A stretch of 64,000 bases of DNA from Pseudomonas sp. 5P_3.1_Bac2 (GTDB taxonomy: Bacteria > Pseudomonadota > Gammaproteobacteria > Pseudomonadales > Pseudomonadaceae): positions 248,001 through 312,000 of the forward strand of contig NZ_JANLNY010000030.1 of the NCBI RefSeq assembly GCF_025465995.1. The letters are read 5' to 3'. The number at the start of each line of letters is the position of its first letter. The first letter of the stretch is position 1. The position numbers and the translations under genes are program-made. The notes beneath the pieces are model-generated. The model was not told the DNA's origin and made no database searches. It saw nothing but the letters and a program-made list of their open reading frames with translations. Shown here piece after piece: positions 34,813 to 42,985 of the stretch.

Positions 34813-35580
34813 CTAATGAAACGCCGCTGACCAAAATACGCGGCCAATGATAACAATGCCGCTTAGGCGCATTTGCTCGGCGCTGTACTCTTCATCAGGA
34901 TGCTCGGCCTGGTTGTAGCTGCGCAGGCGAATGCCGCCACCGGGCAGGCGATAAAGCACCTTCACGCGTAATTGGCCGTCATGTTCGAGCGCGTAAATCT
35001 TGCCGTCATTAACCTGGGTGGCGCCGGTGTTGACTGCCACGGTGCTGCCGTCCGGCAAGACCGGGTCCATGCTATTGCCATGCACTGGCACGCAGATGGC
35101 TTGATCAAATTGCACGCTGTGCTTTCTGAGGGTCATTTTGCCGAAGCGCAATTTGCCCTGGCTGCTTTGCTCGATAGCCGTTCTACCGCTACCGGCGGAC
35201 AGTTGCACTTCACGCAGAAACGGCACTTCCACTTCATCGTCGTCTAGCGGGGTGTCTTCATCCCAGGGGCTGATTGAGATGAGCTCCGGGTGCCGGGTAC
35301 GCAGAGCCTGCCCGCTGCTGTCGGCGGAGGATGCCGGTGAGTTGCCCCACATCAGCCATTCGGGAGATACCCGCAGAAAAGCGGCCAGGCTGTGCATTTT
35401 GGCTAAGGCCGGGATCGACTCTTCATTGAACCATTTGGATACGGCTTTGGGGGTCACCCCTACAGCGCGCGCGATGCGTGCCGCCACGCCGTAACCCTCA
35501 AGCCCTGCATCGCTGCAGGCCTGCTTTAGGCGTGTGGTGAAGGCTTGGCGAATTTCCGATGTTTGTACCATGGGTTCCAT
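34813..35580 (-). CDS. Phage-type repressor, XRE DNA-binding domain with S24 peptidase domain
   Basis: A 255-residue CI/PrtR-like repressor. The N-terminal helix-turn-helix is GYGVAARIARAVGVTPKAVSKWFN. A linker with an Ala-Gly candidate self-cleavage site (QLSAGSG) leads to a LexA-like peptidase with the Ser nucleophile in GNSMDPVL and the Lys base in RVKVLYR. Such proteins hold lysogenic or tailocin genes off until RecA-stimulated autocleavage. Two Met starts 3 codons apart are possible. The divergent region contains two palindromes that fit operators. Late phage genes are absent. Confidence 0.88.
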   Translation of the reverse strand: MEPMVQTSEIRQAFTTRLKQACSDAGLEGYGVAARIARAVGVTPKAVSKWFNEESIPALAKMHSLAAFLRVSPEWLMWGNSPASSADSSGQALRTRHPELISISPWDEDTPLDDDEVEVPFLREVQLSAGSGRTAIEQSSQGKLRFGKMTLRKHSVQFDQAICVPVHGNSMDPVLPDGSTVAVNTGATQVNDGKIYALEHDGQLRVKVLYRLPGGGIRLRSYNQAEHPDEEYSAEQMRLSGIVIIGRVFWSAAFH

Positions 35581-35597
35581 TGTCTACGGCCTTGACT

Positions 35598-35610
35598 GTA
35601 CTTTCAGTAC
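35598..35610. promoter_or_regulatory. Operator-like palindrome O1
   Basis: GTACT-TTC-AGTAC is a perfect inverted repeat. It directly follows a rightward -35-like TTGACT (35592-35597) and lies 18 bases from the repressor start. Confidence 0.55.
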
Positions 35611-35619
35611 GTCAATAGT

Positions 35620-35636
35620 ATGTACCAATAGTACAT
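35620..35636. promoter_or_regulatory. Operator-like palindrome O2
   Basis: ATGTAC-CAATA-GTACAT is a perfect inverted repeat sharing the GTAC core with O1. The rightward -10-like TAGTAT (35616-35621) abuts it, so a bound repressor would block that promoter. Confidence 0.55.
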
Positions 35637-35807
35637 GATTTGTCAGCAGGGCTGGCGCTGCAGCGAATTAAGGCCGGGCTGTAAGACGCAGCCTTACTGT
35701 CAGGTGGGGTGGTGCCATGCATCCCTTGGGTTGGATAACTAAATGGCCGGCAGGCGAGATATGACTTGTTTGGCATGGAATGCATAACCGTCAGGGAGAA
35801 TTTGAGG

Positions 35808-36191
35808 ATGAAGAAACGTCAGTACAGCAACAAGCCTTTGGGGGATACCGAGTGGTTGCTGGAGCAGTGGGGTTGGTGGCGTATGGATGGCGAGGGCGTA
35901 CCTGGTTATGTCTCGCCGCTGTACCGACTGATTCGCGATAACAAGGGTGGTGCAGGGACTCGGTACAACATTGCAGATGCTATGGCCTTGGCTATCGACA
36001 GCGCAGTGGCCAGGCTCTTTAAGCGGGATCAGCAGATGGGCGAGTTTGTATGGCTGTACTTCGGCGCTAAATGGACGGCGCTACGAATTGGGCGCGAAAA
36101 CGGCCTTAGCGAAGGGTCGGTGCGCCAGGCGCTGCGCGCTGGCGTGGCGTGGGTAGACAGTGCATTGGAGAGCCTGCGCGAGAGCGCTTAA
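35808..36191 (+). CDS. Phage antitermination protein Q-like
   Basis: A 127-residue basic protein. It shows LGDTEWLLEQWGWWRMDGEGV at the start and a C-terminal helix-turn-helix resembling sigma-70 region 4 (AKWTALRIGRENGLSEGSVRQAL), the layout of small Q-type antiterminators of lambdoid and Pseudomonas phages. AGGGAG lies about 10 bases before the ATG at 35808; the longer in-frame start is not needed. Q proteins let RNA polymerase pass late terminators. Here a terminator and a hairpin follow at once, but no late genes, so it is probably a remnant. Confidence 0.72.
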   Translation: MKKRQYSNKPLGDTEWLLEQWGWWRMDGEGVPGYVSPLYRLIRDNKGGAGTRYNIADAMALAIDSAVARLFKRDQQMGEFVWLYFGAKWTALRIGRENGLSEGSVRQALRAGVAWVDSALESLRESA

Positions 36192-36234
36192 AAAAGTTCT
36201 TTGCGTACGGATAAACAACTGGTTTTATGTAAAT

Positions 36235-36263
36235 GTGTCCGGTTGTTAGGCAATACCGGACAC
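36235..36263. repeat. Inverted repeat downstream of Q-like gene
   Basis: GTGTCCGG (36235-36242) and CCGGACAC (36256-36263) are perfect 8-base arms around 13 bases. It could be a site at which an antiterminator acts, or a plain mRNA hairpin. Confidence 0.45.
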
Positions 36264-36269
36264 CCTTTT

Positions 36270-36298
36270 AAGCCTCGGCATCTCGTCGGGGCTTTTTA
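36270..36298 (+). terminator. Phage-type terminator before com
   Basis: AAGCCTCG (36270-36277) and CGGGGCTT (36287-36294) with one G-T pair, followed by a T5 run. It is the natural target of the Q-like protein encoded upstream. Confidence 0.7.
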
Positions 36299-36365
36299 TT
36301 GCCTGCAATAAAGCGTCAGCACATCCCATTTGGGGCTGACTTGGGCACCCCTAAGGAGGCCGCAG

Positions 36366-36539
36366 ATGTTGAAAGAGTGCCGGTGCGGTAAGTGCAACAA
36401 ACTTCTCGCCCGTGTGGGTGAGTTCAGTCGTATCCAGATCAAGTGCCCGCGCTGCGGAACCTTGAACCACGTGAAGACCATGAGTCTCGCTAATGCGCCA
36501 TCGAGCCTTTTAACTTCGTTGGAGAACAGTGATGACTAA
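36366..36539 (+). CDS. com: Com-family translational regulator, phage Mu type
   Basis: A 57-residue zinc-binding protein. The CRCGKC and CPRC pairs, with LLARVGEFSRIQIKCPRCG between, match the Com family of Mu-like phages. In Mu, Com binds the com-mom mRNA and opens the start of mom. AGGAGG stands 7 bases before the ATG at 36366. The end of com overlaps the next gene by 8 bases in another frame, as com overlaps mom in Mu. Here, however, the overlapping gene encodes a VOC-domain protein, not Mom. Confidence 0.85.
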   Translation: MLKECRCGKCNKLLARVGEFSRIQIKCPRCGTLNHVKTMSLANAPSSLLTSLENSDD

Positions 36540-37386
36540 GCAAAATCAAACCACCCCAGTAATAGTTGGCGACGGCCCACAATATGCGTTGCCCCATGTG
36601 TTTATGTATCCCGATCAACTGCCGGTGTTTATCGACAAATTCCTTGCCGTGTTTGGCGGTACGGCGGATCCGATCAGTGACGTCAACCTAGCCGCCGTGC
36701 CGGCGACGATGCAGTTCACTGATCTGCAAACCAGCGTCGGCGCCATCTCGGCGCAGGCATACAAGGACAACGCTGCGCCGTTCCCCATGGGCAAGGAGGC
36801 CGTTGGTTTCGGTGTGGCGGATATGGACACGGCGGTGCAGGTGGCTCAGGCCGCAGGGGCAAAAATCCTGCGGCGCTGGACCGTGTTTGGTAACCAAGAG
36901 GCGATGATCGAATGGCCGGGCGGCGTGCGGATTCAGTTCTACGCCTACGCCGGGGAAGTCCCGGTTATTGAGATCAAGGAGTCGACCTCCAATACCCGCT
37001 ACTACCTCGAACCGGATGCCGCTGCGCAGTTTGTCGGCACCTTTGTCGCGGCCACGGGCGGCACTGTGCTCAGTGATGCCTATTACCCCTCCGAGGAAAT
37101 CGGCATCGCCGGCACTATGTTCCGCCGCGCGCAGCTGAGCTCCAGTTTGGGGCTGGTCAATGTGATCGAGTTAACCCGCGAGTTACGCGACCAGCTGCGC
37201 TATCCCCACAGCGAGATCAAAACCGACTTTGTCGTGGCCGATCTCAATGCGGTGGTGGCCAAAGCGCGCGAGGCGGATGTGGATGTGCTGGTACGCCCTG
37301 AGTACAGCGATCCTAATAGCCGCCGCGCCGTGCTGCGCTTCCCCGGCGAATATGTGATTGAGATTCGCCAGCAAGCGGCGAGCTGA
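36532..37386 (+). CDS. Tandem VOC/glyoxalase-like protein
   Basis: A 284-residue protein of two similar halves (about 15-140 and 145-280). Each has the beta-alpha-beta-beta-beta layout of vicinal-oxygen-chelate modules (FGVADMDTAVQVAQAAGAKILRR in the first, FVVADLNAVVAKAREADVDVLVR in the second). No obvious conserved metal triad of His/Glu can be pointed to, so catalysis is uncertain. The ATG at 36532 has GGAG 7 bases before it; the GTG at 36529 is an alternative. Translation may depend on com, since its ribosome site lies inside com. Confidence 0.78.
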   Translation: MTKQNQTTPVIVGDGPQYALPHVFMYPDQLPVFIDKFLAVFGGTADPISDVNLAAVPATMQFTDLQTSVGAISAQAYKDNAAPFPMGKEAVGFGVADMDTAVQVAQAAGAKILRRWTVFGNQEAMIEWPGGVRIQFYAYAGEVPVIEIKESTSNTRYYLEPDAAAQFVGTFVAATGGTVLSDAYYPSEEIGIAGTMFRRAQLSSSLGLVNVIELTRELRDQLRYPHSEIKTDFVVADLNAVVAKAREADVDVLVRPEYSDPNSRRAVLRFPGEYVIEIRQQAAS

Positions 37387-37598
37387 GTGACTAGCTAAGC
37401 ACTCAATTAAGTAAGACCTAAGCGAAAGCCCCGAGCTTCAACACCCCATCTATCTAGGCTGCGGCCACGAATTTTTCAGGCTTGAGTGGGATACAGCCGG
37501 CGTTTATGACCGGCGGTACAGGCTCTACTCAGCTGTTCGGCGTTGCTTGTGGCAATGTCCCGTCAACTTGGCTAAGTGTCAGATATTGGCACCGAGCG

Positions 37599-38990
37599 TC
37601 ATTTCCCCCGGCGCGTCCAGCGCCAAATCCCATAAAGCACCAGCAATCCCAATAATCCCGCGACTATCAGCAGATAAGGCATCGCCTTAAGCAGCAGCGG
37701 CGGCTCGCCGCCTTTACGCAGGCTGGCCACATCCGCAGCGCTGATGCTCAGTTGCGGATTGCCGAAGGTTTGCAGGCTGTAGTTGGCCACGGCGGCGATT
37801 TGCTCATCGTTCAGATCCGCGCCCAAGGCCGGCATATTCACGGCTAGATCCGCGCCTTGGCGCTGCACACCATGAACAATGGCCATCACCAAGTTGTTGG
37901 CTTGGTTGCCGTTGAGTGAGCTGTTCTGGCTTAGCGAGGGGTAGAAGGCATCCGCGCTGCCTTGCCCATCGCGGCCATGGCAGCTGGCGCAGGCGGAGTT
38001 ATACAGACGGGCGCCGTCCAGGCCGCTGCTATCCGCCAGCGAGGCTTGATCGCCTTGCCCCGTTTCCAGGCTGTGCATCGCCACCGGCTTAACCTCGCGC
38101 CTCACCGGTGCAGTCGCTTGGCTGGCGCGGCGGGCAGGAACGCTGAGCAAATAGCTGGCCATGGCGTGCAAGTCGCTGTCGGTTAAGTAGCGCAGGCTGT
38201 TTTCTACGGCTTCGGCCATGCCCCCGGCTGCCTGGGCTTTGTCGGTGAGGTGGCCGGTCTTGAGGAAGTGCATCAGGTCCGCCTCGCTCCAATTACCCAG
38301 CCCGCTGACTTTGTCGGAAGTGATGTTGGGCGCGATCCAGCCGCCCAGCGGCGCGCCGGCTAAATACTGTTGCGGGTCTTCAGCCATCAACAGGTTGCGT
38401 GGTGTATGGCAGGTGCCGCAGTGGGCCAGGTGATCGACTAGGTATTGGCCGCGGCTAAGTGGCTCGGAGGCGCCGGGTTTGGCGGTGAAGCCGGGCGGGT
38501 CGAGAAACAGCAGATTCCAGCCCCACATCAGTTGGCGCAGGTTAAACGGGAAGGCTAATTGAGTGGGCGGCACTGCCTGCTCCACCGCCTTAACCCCATT
38601 TTGCAGGTAGGCGTACAGCGCGTGGATATCCGCATCGCTCATGCCGCGGTAGGCAGTGTAAGGCATGGCGGGGTAGAGATATTGCCCCTTGGCGTTGATG
38701 CCCTTGCGCAGGGCATCGGCCAGTTGTTGCTCGCTGTAGTTACCGATGCCGTACTGTTTTGACGGGGTGATGTTGCTGGCAATGATCGCTCCCATGGGCG
38801 AGTCGATGGCGTAACCACCGGCCATGGCCGGGCCGTCCGCCGCTGGCGTGCGGTGACAGGCTACGCAGTCAGCCGCGCGGGCGATATAAGCGCCGCGCTC
38901 GATCAGGTTGGCGTTATCTTCAGCGGCCACTGCCGGCAGGCTGATGCATAGCAGCGTGAACAGGGCGCTGCACGGGTTGAACAGGGCCAT
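37599..38990 (-). CDS. Tri-haem cytochrome c subunit of a membrane-bound dehydrogenase
   Basis: A 463-residue periplasmic protein held by a C-terminal membrane helix (KAMPYLLIVAGLLGLLVLYG). It has a signal peptide ending near PAVA (residue 22) and three c-type haem sites: CVACH at 42-46, CGTCH at 191-195 and CASCH at 334-338. It belongs to the cytochrome subunits of alcohol, gluconate, sorbitol or fructose dehydrogenases and passes electrons from the flavoprotein to ubiquinone. It is the third gene of the operon, 3 bases after the flavoprotein gene. Confidence 0.93.
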   Translation of the reverse strand: MALFNPCSALFTLLCISLPAVAAEDNANLIERGAYIARAADCVACHRTPAADGPAMAGGYAIDSPMGAIIASNITPSKQYGIGNYSEQQLADALRKGINAKGQYLYPAMPYTAYRGMSDADIHALYAYLQNGVKAVEQAVPPTQLAFPFNLRQLMWGWNLLFLDPPGFTAKPGASEPLSRGQYLVDHLAHCGTCHTPRNLLMAEDPQQYLAGAPLGGWIAPNITSDKVSGLGNWSEADLMHFLKTGHLTDKAQAAGGMAEAVENSLRYLTDSDLHAMASYLLSVPARRASQATAPVRREVKPVAMHSLETGQGDQASLADSSGLDGARLYNSACASCHGRDGQGSADAFYPSLSQNSSLNGNQANNLVMAIVHGVQRQGADLAVNMPALGADLNDEQIAAVANYSLQTFGNPQLSISAADVASLRKGGEPPLLLKAMPYLLIVAGLLGLLVLYGIWRWTRRGK

Positions 38991-38993
38991 GGC

Positions 38994-40583
38994 TTAGATC
39001 TCCCGCGCGATGATGTCAGCGGCACGAATGCTCAAGGCCACCCCCGTGAGGGTGGGGTTGATGGTGCCTGAGGCGGGAATCACCCCGGTGGTGGCGAGAA
39101 ACAGATTGGCGTGGTCGTGACAGCGACACTCGTGGTTAACCACCGAGTCTTTCGGGTCATCGCCCATGATCACCGTACCCATCAGGTGGTCGCGGTTCTG
39201 CCAGCCGGTGTTGTCTTCCACCACCGTGCCGCCCATCAATTTGATGAACTGTTGATAGTCTTCCGTCACCCCGGCCTTGGCTGCCTGCACGTAACCATCC
39301 ACTTCGTAATTGACCACCAGCATGGGGATGCCTAAAGCATCTTTGCGGGTTGTGCTGGGGCGCACGGTGTTGGTCGGCAGCGGCAGGGTTTCATAGACCG
39401 TGGAGATATCCACCCAGCGCGCCGCGTCATGGCGGATGCGCTCATCCAGCTGCTTGCCGAACACGCCTTGGCTGATCAGGCGCTTAGCCACTGCGATGTT
39501 AGGCACGTTATTGGCGATGGCGTGTTTGACCGCAGCGCGCTGTCTGCGGAAGTCGCCGTCGCGGCGGTTAAAGATACCGCCTTGTTGCACCGCGCCGCGC
39601 CCAGGCCAGAGTGGCTCGTCGGCGAGAAACTGGAGGCCCTGACCGGTGTGGTCCATGAGGTTGCGACCGACTTGATCAGAGGAGTTGGCGACATCGGAAA
39701 GCAGCAACAGCTTTGGCGTTTCTAAACCATGGGCGGCGATCACAAAGTATTTGGCGCTTAAGCGCACATCGGCGCCCTTGGAGCTGCGGTAATGCACGGC
39801 AGCGATCTTGCCGTCGGCGGCTTTCTCCAGCTTGTAGGCGGTGGCGTCGGTAATCAGCCGCGCTCCGGCTTGCTCGGCGTGGCGGGCGTGGGTGTCGCCG
39901 CTGTACATGGCACCGATGGGGCATACCGGCATGCAGTTGTTATTGCCGCTGCAAGCCGGGCGGCTGTCGTAGGGCTGGGTGGCTCTGGCGTTAGGTTCGT
40001 GGACGAAGTGGTAGCCCGCTGGGGCGAGGCGTTCGCGCAAACGCTGAAACAGATAGGTGTCGGCCTCAGGCGGCATCGGATAGGGCTGGGAGCGCGGCGG
40101 AAAGGCGCTGCCACCCTGGCCACTTTGGTCCTGCTCGCCGTTACCGCACACGCCCATGGCGATCTCGGCGCGCACGTAGTAAGGCTCCAGCTCGCTGTAC
40201 TCAAGGGGCCAGTCGCGGCCTACGCCATACAGGCTGCGCAACTTCATGTCGTTGGGTAAATAACGCCAGCAGGCGGCGGCCCAATGCCAGGTGGTGCCGC
40301 CCACCAATTTGAGCATGCCCGGACGAAAATCAAACGAGCCGGTGTTCTCGATATATTGCTCGTCGTAGGAATGATGAGCCCAAGGTTGATTAGGGTAGGG
40401 CGAGTTGTAATTGGCCTTGTTCGAGGAGTTGCGATAGTTCTCGACTATCTTCCAGCGCGGAATACGCTCACCGGCCTCCAGAATAATTACGGACTTCCCT
40501 CGTTTGGCTAACTCATAGGCAGCATTGCTGCCCAGTGCCCCGGAACCCACCACAATTACGTCGGCATCGAATTGCTGAGTCAT
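38994..40583 (-). CDS. GMC oxidoreductase, flavoprotein large subunit
   Basis: A 529-residue FAD enzyme. The N-terminal Rossmann motif is IVVGSGALGSNAAYELAKRG with ILEAG after it. The C-terminal GMC block is TTGVIPASGTINPTLTGVAL, and a cysteine-rich segment (CSGNNNCMPVCPIGAMYSGDT) is that of gluconate-2-, sorbitol- and fructose-dehydrogenase large subunits, which carry a 3Fe-4S cluster in some members. It lacks its own signal and probably travels out bound to the Tat-exported small subunit. Start at 40583 with CAGGGATAG upstream. The sugar or alcohol substrate is unresolved. Confidence 0.9.
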   Translation of the reverse strand: MTQQFDADVIVVGSGALGSNAAYELAKRGKSVIILEAGERIPRWKIVENYRNSSNKANYNSPYPNQPWAHHSYDEQYIENTGSFDFRPGMLKLVGGTTWHWAAACWRYLPNDMKLRSLYGVGRDWPLEYSELEPYYVRAEIAMGVCGNGEQDQSGQGGSAFPPRSQPYPMPPEADTYLFQRLRERLAPAGYHFVHEPNARATQPYDSRPACSGNNNCMPVCPIGAMYSGDTHARHAEQAGARLITDATAYKLEKAADGKIAAVHYRSSKGADVRLSAKYFVIAAHGLETPKLLLLSDVANSSDQVGRNLMDHTGQGLQFLADEPLWPGRGAVQQGGIFNRRDGDFRRQRAAVKHAIANNVPNIAVAKRLISQGVFGKQLDERIRHDAARWVDISTVYETLPLPTNTVRPSTTRKDALGIPMLVVNYEVDGYVQAAKAGVTEDYQQFIKLMGGTVVEDNTGWQNRDHLMGTVIMGDDPKDSVVNHECRCHDHANLFLATTGVIPASGTINPTLTGVALSIRAADIIAREI

Positions 40584-40700
40584 ATCTATCCCTGGTAAAC
40601 CCTGCAGGCGCGCGGCCTGCCTAAAGGGCAACGGTGCATATACGGACTAAACAGCCTTGGCTGCTCAGGCTGGCGTGACTGGCGATTGGCTAAGCGCGAT

Positions 40701-41237
40701 CTAGTCGCTGGCGAGGCTGTTAGGCGGCCGGCTCCAGTAATTGGTCTGGCCGCGCGAGTAAGTGGGGATGACCGTGGCGTCGAGGGTGGGGCTATAGGCC
40801 AGGGCGCCGGTAAAGCTGACCAGGCGGGTATCGTCCACCGCGCGCAGCGACACCGGCGTGCCGGTGTAACCCAGGTACCAGGCGCTGACTATCTTCTGTA
40901 CGACGGTTTGAGTGCGCTTATCGTCCTGATACAGCGGGCTGGCAGAGAACTGGCTGACGCTGCTGAGGCCTTGTTGCTGGACGCTATGCCAAAGACTTCT
41001 GACCTGCTCGGGGAAACCGGGGTCGGCCTCGGTACACTGCGCCAAAATGCGCAAAGACAGCTCGGGGTCTAGGTTCTCGCGCTCGGTGAGAAAGAGTGAA
41101 AATTGCTGGAAAGTGGCGACGTCCTGTTGCGCGCTGAGGCCCTCGGCTGCGAGCAAGCGGCCGGGCCAGAGTGGCGCGAATAAACCGGCACCAGTCAGCG
41201 CTGCACCTGAGTAAAACAATTGTCTGCGGGATATCAC
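40701..41237 (-). CDS. Dehydrogenase small subunit, Tat-exported (sorbitol/gluconate dehydrogenase type)
   Basis: A 178-residue protein. A twin-arginine signal (SRRQLFYSGAALTGAGLFAP, cleavage near LLAAEG) is followed by a helical domain with FLTERENLDPELSLRIL and a C-terminal W/Y-rich segment (AWYLGYTG, YSRGQTNYW) of the sugar-dehydrogenase small subunits. It helps export of the flavoprotein through Tat. The GTG at 41237 is the likely start: AAGGAAG stands 5 bases before it and it places the RR at residues 4-5. Operon order small-large-cytochrome matches gluconate 2-dehydrogenase systems. Confidence 0.87.
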   Translation of the reverse strand: MISRRQLFYSGAALTGAGLFAPLWPGRLLAAEGLSAQQDVATFQQFSLFLTERENLDPELSLRILAQCTEADPGFPEQVRSLWHSVQQQGLSSVSQFSASPLYQDDKRTQTVVQKIVSAWYLGYTGTPVSLRAVDDTRLVSFTGALAYSPTLDATVIPTYSRGQTNYWSRPPNSLASD

Positions 41238-41816
41238 GGCTACTTCCTTGTCAGCCGAAGGTGCCAGGTTGATGCAGCAGGTAAGGCGGCGCGTTGAGCG
41301 CTGCATACATCACTCCCTGATGCGACCTAGGCCTTAGCTGGCGATTGTTTTATAAGGTCCTGATTCTAGCAAGCTGCGGCTGTAGAGCCCGAAATATCTA
41401 TTTTTTATAACAGCGAACTAACTACTGTGCAGGTTAATCCTATAGGCGCGAAAAATTCCCTACGCCTAATGATTCACTGCGAGTTGTGGATTAATTAGCC
41501 GGTAACTGCATACAAGTGAGCTGCTATGCAGAAGCGTATATGTCCGGGCAGTGGAGACTATTGCGGTTTTTGGTTCAGCTCGTCTCGGTACAACCTAAGA
41601 GGATTTTTGGGGGGGGCTGGGGGGATTCGATACATCCGTAAAATTTGTGGCTTGCAGGTCGATTATAAAGCTTGGGATACACAGTAGCGGGGGAGTCCAC
41701 TCCTTTTCCACGGACGTGCAGCATGACCGCGGCACTACCGTCAGCAGCATGAGTCGAATCATCCTTGAGCTTTCCAGGGACCCTCAACTCCAATGACCTT
41801 ACCCTAGAGTCGGACG
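41238..41816. other. Intergenic region, left edge of accessory island
   Basis: A 579-base stretch, A/T-rich near 41380-41450, with no supported gene. A G-rich block at 41604-41631 (TTTTTGG..GGGGGGATTCGA) loosely resembles the 3' end of the tRNA-Leu gene at 43717, and could be a decayed attachment-site copy. A small minus-strand frame at 41575-41793 is not recognisable. Confidence 0.4.
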
Positions 41817-42251
41817 ATGACCGTGGATCACTCAGCTTTCATGCTGCAAGCGCTTGAAGTTTCAAAGCAGGCACTGCCCGAGTGCCGTCCGAATCCGCCT
41901 GTCGGCTGTGTGATCGTACGAGGCGGCCAGGTCGTTGCTACGGGATACACGCAGTCGCCAGGCCATGCCCATGCCGAGATTGATGCAATGAGCAAGCTGA
42001 CAGGGTCACTGGAGCATTGCACCTTGTATGTGACCCTAGAGCCTTGCTCATTTCACGGACGCACACCCGCCTGTGCACTCAAACTGATCGAGCGTGGGGT
42101 CAAGAAGGTGTATGTGGCAATGCTAGACCCCCACGTCAAAAACCAAGGAAAAGGCATTGAACTGCTCCGGGCCGCAGAGGTTGAAGTGCAGGTCGGGCTG
42201 GAGCAGTCTGAAGTGGAGAAGTACCTTAAGCCTTATCTTTTGTCAGTGTGA
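41817..42251 (+). CDS. Stand-alone RibD-like cytidine-deaminase-fold protein
   Basis: A 144-residue zinc deaminase. The zinc motifs are HAHAEIDAM (His/Glu) and EPCSFHGRTPAC (PC..C), exactly the deaminase half of RibD. The N-terminal region PNPPVGCVIVRGG is likewise RibD-like. The reductase half is missing and no riboflavin genes are near, so it is either a paralogue with another substrate or a truncated import. No good Shine-Dalgarno is visible (CGGAC only). It lies in the island next to tRNA-Leu, suggesting transfer. Confidence 0.8.
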   Translation: MTVDHSAFMLQALEVSKQALPECRPNPPVGCVIVRGGQVVATGYTQSPGHAHAEIDAMSKLTGSLEHCTLYVTLEPCSFHGRTPACALKLIERGVKKVYVAMLDPHVKNQGKGIELLRAAEVEVQVGLEQSEVEKYLKPYLLSV

Positions 42252-42559
42252 ATGTCGAGTAGGCGGCTTCGCTATTCCATGCGGCAATTTCGGCGCGAAT
42301 GAATGCGTTGAGTGTGGCCGCCTTACTCAGCAATGAATGAATAAAACGGCTGAAAACGCTAGACGGCGCTGCCAGAAAGCGATTGAGTTGATCCAGTGCT
42401 GTAAAGAATTAGGTGAGTCACTGGGCGCCAATTCGATCTGCATACTGATTTAATAGCGGATACAGCGAGTAGGGTGAATGGCGCTTTACCCATCCGCGAT
42501 TGTGTGGTGACGCTTGGTGGCCAAGCTGGGCGTTGGCCACTCTACGTTCGATGCCTGGC
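42252..42559. repeat. Intergenic region with REP-like element
   Basis: TAGGGTGAATG (42470-42480) faces TACCCATCC (42487-42495), a relative of the palindrome at 20305-20328. The rest shows no gene with a start. Confidence 0.5.
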
Positions 42560-42982
42560 TCAGGGAAACTCGCTGTAGCTGCTGACAAGGATGTGGAAGT
42601 AAGGAATCTGTGGCCAGTTTTCCCGCTCACTCACGCTGGTGTCATCAGAGAGCATGGTTATGGTGTAGCTATATCCTGTCTTCTCGTCTGCGTAGGAGCC
42701 GTTTGGTGCATCCCATCTACAGCATGAGCGTTTGAGTGCGGGCATGTTGAACTGCGTACTCAGATATTTTTCGACTTCAGCTGCATGGCTGCCTTTTACG
42801 CGATAGAGGGCAGTGGATGGCGTGCCTTGTTTGTCTTTTTCTATTTCGCAGCTTTGGTACTCAATGGCCGCTGGTTTGTGGCCAATGCGGGCCAGCAGGT
42901 CGCCGCAGGTCGGCTCCGATCGGGCGCAGCCTGAGAGGGCTATTAGTGCTGTTAGGCAAATAAGGTGTAGTGCTTTTCTCAT
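42560..42982 (-). CDS. DUF4952-type lipoprotein, candidate immunity-like protein
   Basis: A 140-residue lipoprotein. Its signal ends in a lipobox (ALSGC, lipid-carrying Cys19). The mature part (TCGDLLARIGHKPAAIEYQSC, TALYRVKGSHAAEVEKYLS, LKRSCCRWDAP) matches what I recall of DUF4952 proteins, whose function is unknown. The start lies only 3 bases after the stop of a truncated gene whose C-terminus has an SEGC motif. Such tight pairing of a toxin-like C-terminus and a small periplasmic lipoprotein is typical of effector/immunity gene pairs. That role is inference. Confidence 0.75.
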   Translation of the reverse strand: MRKALHLICLTALIALSGCARSEPTCGDLLARIGHKPAAIEYQSCEIEKDKQGTPSTALYRVKGSHAAEVEKYLSTQFNMPALKRSCCRWDAPNGSYADEKTGYSYTITMLSDDTSVSERENWPQIPYFHILVSSYSEFP

Positions 42983-42985
42983 ATT

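Noticed and set aside
41575..41793. 72-codon minus-strand frame
   Set aside because: TTG start, no ribosome site and no recognisable family; could be debris, but unsupported as a gene.
42226..42408. 60-codon start-less minus-strand frame (ends STFTLTKDKA)
   Set aside because: It vaguely recalls a transposase C-terminus, but has no clear motif and overlaps the deaminase gene end; not enough to call.
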